Shown piece after piece: positions 58,801 through 64,000 of a stretch of DNA of 64,000 nt. The stretch covers positions 1,552,501 through 1,616,500 of the forward strand of contig CM076140.1 in assembly GCA_038025085.1 (NCBI GenBank), written 5' to 3'. Position 1 is the stretch's first letter. Each line of letters begins with the position of its first letter. The DNA comes from Tetragonia tetragonoides (Eukaryota; Streptophyta; Magnoliopsida; Caryophyllales; Aizoaceae). The notes beneath the pieces are model-generated. The model worked only from the letters and a program-made list of their open reading frames with translations. It was not told the DNA's origin and made no database searches. A program made the translations under genes and the position numbers.

Positions 58801-61800
58801 AGTAACTAATATATGACGCTCCAAAATATAGAAAAAAAAGAAAAACAACTTCTGAAGATGGATGGATCGGAGTATAGAGCAACGTCACAACTTTACAATT
58901 AATCTCAGTCTGGACTTAATCAATGATTATAGAAACATTCCGCAGGATTTTACTTAAAGATCCGCATTCCATTGAACATTGAAGAAAGGAATGAATCAAT
59001 AACAATTCTTAACAAAATTAGTCTTGGGCCTATTTATGGACCGTCTAGTAAGAAGAATATCAAGGCCTGGGTTTCCATCGTTGTACAAAGAATTGATACA
59101 TACACTCAAAAGCTGGTTAAAACTTAAGAAGTAAAGAAACTTAGATGTCAATGTGTCACCAAATTAGGCTAAGACTAGTCTACATAGGCTGACATAGGTC
59201 TGCACATATAGATAGTATGATCAAGTTAGTGTCAAGTAGGAGATTTTAAGATTGTTGCAAAGCAAACAACAGGACAGGGAGACAAAAGAATATTGTAGCA
59301 ACTAGCATCCCTCCGGACCCAATATAGCAAGTTAGTTTCAACTGCAAGCATCCTCCGACAAATATCACCCTCATGATCCATGCTAATCCTACAAATAATC
59401 TATAAAAGTCTCCATGATTGAACCGTGTAACTTATGTATATCAATTCCAGCATACTTTCATAATTTTATCAATTGAAGATGTAACCAGGGGCTACTGCAC
59501 CACCAACATACTTTCACAGGATAGTAGGTCTATCAATGTCAGCAAGTAATTAGCTTTTGCAACCAATTCCGGAGAATGTTGTTAACCTACGAAAGGGTTT
59601 TCTCACGGATGCCCTGTGTTTCTGGTATCAAGGAGTAAATATTATCAAATCTGCATAGAAGTTCGTTTTTTTGGCTTCCGGTAGAAAGCTTCACTATGAT
59701 TCTTCTTCTTCTTCTTCTTTTTGTATCACTGATTCTCACACAAACTAAGACGCTTGATGTATCAGTATATACTTCCACCAAAATTGGTAACTAGATCCTT
59801 GATAAGTTTTTTTTATATAGATAACATGGGTATCCAAGCTTGCTTGACTAATCCAATCCCATGGGCCCTGAAGTTAGCAACCAGGAAAGCCTCCAGTGGC
59901 CCTGAGGGAACTCGAACTTAGATCCTTGATAAGTTGTTTCTTTTAGTGTATGGCAATGTGTGCATAGTAAAGTTAAGAATTACTTTTTGGTTACGATTTT
60001 CTAATAGATTTTGAGGAGTGTATGAGCAGAACTGTTGGTGGAGACTCGATACCCTGTTCCATATTGAGGAAGTTCCCTTTCAAGAGTAGCCTACTACCAC
60101 CCAGAGGGCGGTAGAACATGAGCACACAGGCATACATTCAAGTGGAAATGCATACCTCAGCCAAATGAGGCAGTCCTTGATTGACAAAAATATAGAAATG
60201 CACCTCACCCAGTTTAAGACTTTGACCTCACGGTAATGTGTAAGTTAAAAAGATACTCAAATAGGGTGTCGCATGCAGCTCTATGACAACCATCTTGCCT
60301 TAAAAACACCGACGCAGCCTCCAAATACAAACAATGCTACACCAAACCAAGAAAAGGGGGGCCCTGGAAAACAGTAGTCATAGGGTGTCGCATGCAGCTC
60401 TATGACAACCATGCTCCCATAGAAACACTGAAGCAGCCTCCAAATACAAACAATGGTACGCCAAACCAAGAAAAGAGGGCCCTGGAAAACAGTAGTTGGA
60501 TGAGGTTCAGCGCCTTCAAATACAAACAATGCTATGCCAAACCAAGAAAAGGGGGCCCTGGACACAGTAGTTGGATGAGGCTCAGCTATCATTTCCAGCT
60601 CAATAAATCATGAGTTCACAATTCACATAGAGCCTGGTATGTTTAATTCCACATTTGGTACAGTTCTACTGCCTCCTTTTCCAAATGCTTCCAAGGGAAT
60701 TGCCAATCAACTGAGTAGATTTGATTAAGCTCACAGCCACTCAGAACCTGGTATATTCCTAGTGTAAACTTCATAAAAGAGGTTACTAAAAAGCAGGTCA
60801 ATCCTAAGAAATGGGCTATTGTCTTGACAATTTTCTAAGGATAATAAAATAGGCAGTTGTTCACAGTTAGGCTGGTTTTTAACTTTTCTTTCGATAATTG
60901 GTTCAGCTTGTTAGCCATATATGCATTTTTTCAGTTGACTGCTGAGGCCTTACCCAGCACAGCTGGAAAAGCCTGCTCGAATTGATGCTAAAGTTGGATT
61001 TTCACCTCAGCTTACTCAAAGCGATATTGGTGGTTTATGGATTTCAACTTTAACCATAACAAAATCACAGTTCAATAATGGCAGCTAATTAAGTAGCAAG
61101 CTACATAAGCCAGTACTTTTGACATATCAAAAATCCTAATAAGCATAAGAAAACAAACACGATTTGGTGTATCAGAGAAGGGGTAATAAATGTAGTTAAT
61201 ACACTGGCTTAAAGAAGGTATATCACACCATACCATTGCTCCAATGCCCCTCACAAGGCTTCCCTACAGCGGGTCATAGGGAGCCAAAAGTACAATTGTA
61301 TGCAGCTTACCTGCAATTGCAGAGATGCTGTTTGTGTTAAGCACTCGTCTGGAAAGGCATAGACTAGCCTGCTATTTCACAGCAAATAAGAAGCACAATA
61401 CTTTTGAACCAACATTACATAGTCCAACTCCAATTTTGCTCCTTAGTGACTGCTTTCCAAGATATGGATACAAATATTCTGTTTCCAACAGTTTCTTCAA
61501 CACTGTAGTACTAGGCACCATGATCAACTTTCTAGATTTTCTATAATAAAATCATCATCAGCATATCTATTCTAATCAATCACAGTTACAGTTAGACAAC
61601 TTGCCACCTAAAGCTTAAGAATCATCATCAGCATTTCTATTCTATTAAGTCACAGTTACAGCTAGACCACTTCCCACTTGATGCTTAAGAAAGATAGTTA
61701 AAGTAAGTCTCTGTTCGCCATGTATTATTGATCAAAAAGGTGACCTGGTAACTTAAGTTGCACACACAGACATCTCTGCAACATAATGCAAGTGAACATA

Positions 61801-63339
61801 CCACTTCATACTCTCATGTTATCTACAAAATGAAGTAGATGGCTCTAGTCTAGGAACTACTAAAAAAGTTCCTATCTCAAGCGTCAAAAATAATATAGCA
61901 TTTTCAGTCTTCATACACCAAACAAAAAAATAGGTTTCTGAACTAAGTACATCCAAAAAACTTTAACTATAGACCTACACATTGATACTAAGCAACAGTC
62001 TCAAAAGACCTCATTCTTTGGGAAAACATGAAATGTAGGCAGCCGTCAGTACAGATTAAAAGTCTATTAGACTCTCGATTGGCAAGGCTTGGTCCCTCTA
62101 ACAAATACTCACTGCTACGAAGTAGAGCTTGGCTTGGTGAACCACTTGATTCAATCCATTATAATCCAAGGCTGAGACATTTTTTCTAGGGCACACATTC
62201 ACAAAGGATTTCCATCAAAATATTCCGAAGGGTACCCAATGACATCCATGGATAATCAGAAGCATGGATGATCACTAGCAACAACAACCCCCTCCCCCAG
62301 CATGTTACAAAAAAATTATTTTAAGCAAAATCGTGAATTATAAACACCTCTGAAGTGTCAAAAAAAAGATAATTGGGATTGGCAATATCCGCCAAAACCA
62401 AGAACTATTCTTTCCTAATCTTCTTTCCTCCAATGTCTTCCAAGACCCTCGTTAAGAACTCCACAACACAAACTGCCAGCCACTCCATATTTAATTTCTT
62501 CCAACAGAAACATTGGCTCTTAAAAAACAAAAACATAAAAAAAAAAAAAAAAAACATAAAAATAACGCCACAACATTACAGAACAGTGCTACACAACACT
62601 ACACTAGTGGAAGATCATCCGTCAAAAACTTCAAAAGCTACAGAGTAGCAATTTTTCTGCAAACCCCCATCAAAATAATATAACAACTAATAACTTCCTA
62701 CAGAACACTGCAAATGTAGACAAAATTGTTGGAATTACACTGAGATAAAACAACAGCAGACAAAAACAAATGTATATAAATAAAAAAGGGATTCACCTTA
62801 GCTTTGTTAATGATCTTAACAGCAAGAAGTTGATCCTTGTTATCACCTTTCCTAGCCTTAGCAGAGCAAGTATGTCCAAAATGTCCTCTCCCAATTTCTT
62901 TCCCCAATTCGTATTTCGCCCCAAAATTCTTCCCATACCCAAAGCTCTTATCCAACAGTTGCCCTCCTTCACTCCCATCCTCCGGTATGGGGCCCTCCTT
63001 CAGTTTTCCGGTCCCGAGCCGCTTTGCCAGTGACGCCTTGATATGCTTCGCCGGAGATGGTGGCGGAAATGGCCTTTTGAAGAATCTCCGGGGAGTTGAC
63101 CTCGCCGGGGACGGTGATACTCCAGCAGGGAGTGGGCTAGGACCACCGTGCGGGTATGGGCTGGGCCATGGGCTTGTCGCTGAGGATCTCGCCGGCGTGG
63201 ATTTGACGTTCTGTGGGGCCTCAGAGGATGGGAGAGGTGACTGAGGGTGAGTGTTGTCAACGGCGGAGATTGTTGTGGTAGCGGCGCCGTGGTTGTCAAA
63301 TTCGCCGGAAACGGCAGCCTTGCCGTAGCACTGGCCCAT
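52885..63339 (-). CDS. CRK3: CDPK-related protein kinase, CRK2/CRK3 type (11 exons)
   Basis: Ser/Thr kinase with a degenerate calmodulin-like tail, expected at membranes. Coding exons on the minus strand: 62797-63339, 57750-57880, 57000-57041, 56814-56922, 56606-56684, 55965-56261, 55612-55721, 53731-53838, 53384-53443, 53126-53293 and 52885-53022. All introns are GT-AG and the joins keep frame, giving 594 residues, the family's usual size. MGQCYGK provides a myristoylation glycine (G2) with C4 for palmitoylation. A Ser/Pro-rich variable region covers about 25-95. The kinase domain (about 144-405) has the glycine loop G150-G155, K175, HRDLKPEN (269-276), DFG (292-294) and APE (316-318). The C-terminal EF-hand regions (for example [21 protein letters not shown]) lack canonical calcium ligands, as in CRKs. 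CRK2 and CRK3 are hard to separate by eye; gene order favours CRK3. Confidence 0.95.
54545..55014. mobile_element. Tourist-like MITE in CRK3 intron 7
   Basis: GGGCCTGATCGG and the complement GGCCCTGTTCGG form inverted ends; TTA at 54542-54544 and 55015-55017 is the target duplication. 470 bp, within the intron between exons 55612-55721 and 53731-53838. Confidence 0.8.
59805..59930 (-). mobile_element. Au-like SINE remnant in CRK3 intron 1
   Basis: Read on the minus strand it has GTTCGAGTTCCCTCAGGG (B-box region), then GGCCCATGGGATTGGATTAG and GGATACCCATGTTATC. The layout resembles plant Au-type SINEs, but the superfamily name is from memory. Confidence 0.5.
60263..60590. repeat. 119-bp tandem repeat in CRK3 intron 1
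   Basis: Unit AGGGTGTCGCATGCAGCTCT... starts at 60263 and again at 60382 (period 119). A third, partial copy begins near 60509 with CTTCAAATACAAACAATGC. Copies share the GGGCCCTGGA segment. Confidence 0.85.
61551..61690. repeat. 70-bp tandem duplication in CRK3 intron 1
   Basis: ATCATCATCAGCAT...GCTTAAGA occurs at 61551-61620 and 61621-61690 with about nine differences. Confidence 0.85.
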
Positions 63340-63857
63340 GGGAGGAGAGAAAAGAGGTAAGATTAAACGGGAGCCGTTTGATCAGGAGGTGGTCAAAGTG
63401 GCGAAAGCATCAGACGGTAGATGAGAGAAGAGAGAGAAAAGGATCCTTGAGTTAGGGTTTTTCAATTGATTTTGATTATAATGAGTTTTGTGGATCTGAA
63501 GAGAGAGAAAAGGATCTGTAGAGTACTGAAAAAGTTAAAACTGGGGAATGAGTTGAAATGGAATTTTGGAGAATTCCGTCAGTCAGATGGAGAGAGAGGA
63601 GAGAGAGGAGAGAGAAAGAGGATTGGGGAACTGAAGAAGGTGGTGGGGTAGTTAAATTTATTTGGTGATGAGTAATACAAATACAAATACAAAACTACAA
63701 AGAAGGAAATAAAAATTAAGGGAAATCAAGGTGGAGCGTTACATTAAAAATTTACAGGAATCAGGGAAGATATGGTTTCGGAAAATGGCGAGCGATCTCT
63801 CTATCATCAATTTCATTCATACTTTCTCTCTCTACAAACAACAAGCTTTGCTTCACA

Positions 63858-63911
<54 letters not shown>

Positions 63912-64000
63912 ATCGCTCGTCGCTCTAACGGAGAGCTGTTTTCGAATTTGTCATTTTCTACTTTTAATTTAATTAATTGTTCCTACCAGCATTTTTCAGA
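63340..64000 (-). promoter_or_regulatory. 5' region of CRK3 with a CT/GA microsatellite
   Basis: Upstream of the ATG the minus strand is CT-rich, consistent with a leader (about 63340-63660). A 43-bp (TC)n run at 63860-63902, GA on the sense strand reversed, lies about 0.5 kb upstream. No TATA box stands out and no other gene begins before the window ends. Confidence 0.5.

Larger units (their letters stand above)
57881..62796 (-). other. 4.9-kb first intron of CRK3
   Basis: Begins GTGAATC after the exon ending NKAK and ends TTGGGCAG before MTTAISIE. It holds an Au-like SINE remnant, a 119-bp tandem repeat and a 70-bp duplication, listed separately. No other coding. Confidence 0.85.

Noticed and set aside
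1..64000. CRISPR arrays, operons or ribosome binding sites
   Set aside because: The window is plant nuclear DNA; the only regular repeats have 70-, 119- and ~315-bp periods with no spacers.

Overview
This is nuclear DNA from a flowering plant, probably a eudicot. It has spliced genes with GT-AG introns, a conserved plant microRNA precursor, and dense plant-type transposons (Copia LTR elements, L1-type LINEs, tRNA-derived SINEs, Stowaway/Tourist/hAT/Mutator-like MITEs, Helitron-like ends). I cannot fix the species from sequence alone. All calls come from reading the sequence; no database search was run.

Three host protein genes and one microRNA gene are well supported. A class I HD-Zip transcription factor of the ATHB7/ATHB12 type lies on the minus strand at 476-1746 (2 exons). 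A MIR166 precursor lies on the plus strand with its hairpin near 22085-22188. A SAUR32-like gene lies on the plus strand at 37197-37586 (1 exon). A CDPK-related kinase of the CRK2/CRK3 type lies on the minus strand at 52885-63339; I resolved 11 exons that join in frame to 594 residues. From memory, the Arabidopsis neighbours At2g46680 (ATHB7), At2g46690 (SAUR32) and At2g46700 (CRK3) are in the same order, so the window looks like an ancient collinear block inflated by transposons, with MIR166 also lying inside it. The genes do not form a pathway; their shared theme is hormone and stress signalling (ABA-linked HD-Zip, auxin-linked SAUR, kinase) and development (miR166).

Layout: 0.5-5 kb holds the HD-Zip gene and a G-box/ABRE-like cluster about 2.4 kb upstream of it. 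5-14.6 kb is MITE- and SINE-rich intergenic DNA. 15.4-18.9 kb is a large Helitron-like element carrying seven ~315-bp tandem units. 20.7-21.4 kb is a retroposed sequence with target-site duplication. 21.9-23.4 kb is the MIR166 unit. 25.3-29.6 kb is a 3'-truncated Copia element. 32.4-36.6 kb is a three-layer nest: a LINE tail, split by a young gag-protease-only Copia element, whose 3' LTR is split by a Mutator-like element. 36.9-37.6 kb is SAUR32. 38.6-42.1 kb holds several terminal-inverted-repeat elements. 44.2-48.1 kb is a second, inverted copy of the Helitron-like element with nine ~315-bp units and a Tourist MITE inside. 48.5-49.5 kb is a second Mutator-like element with GC-rich cargo. 50.1-52.3 kb is a decayed LINE. 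52.9-63.9 kb is the CRK gene, with a 4.9-kb first intron, and its 5' region.
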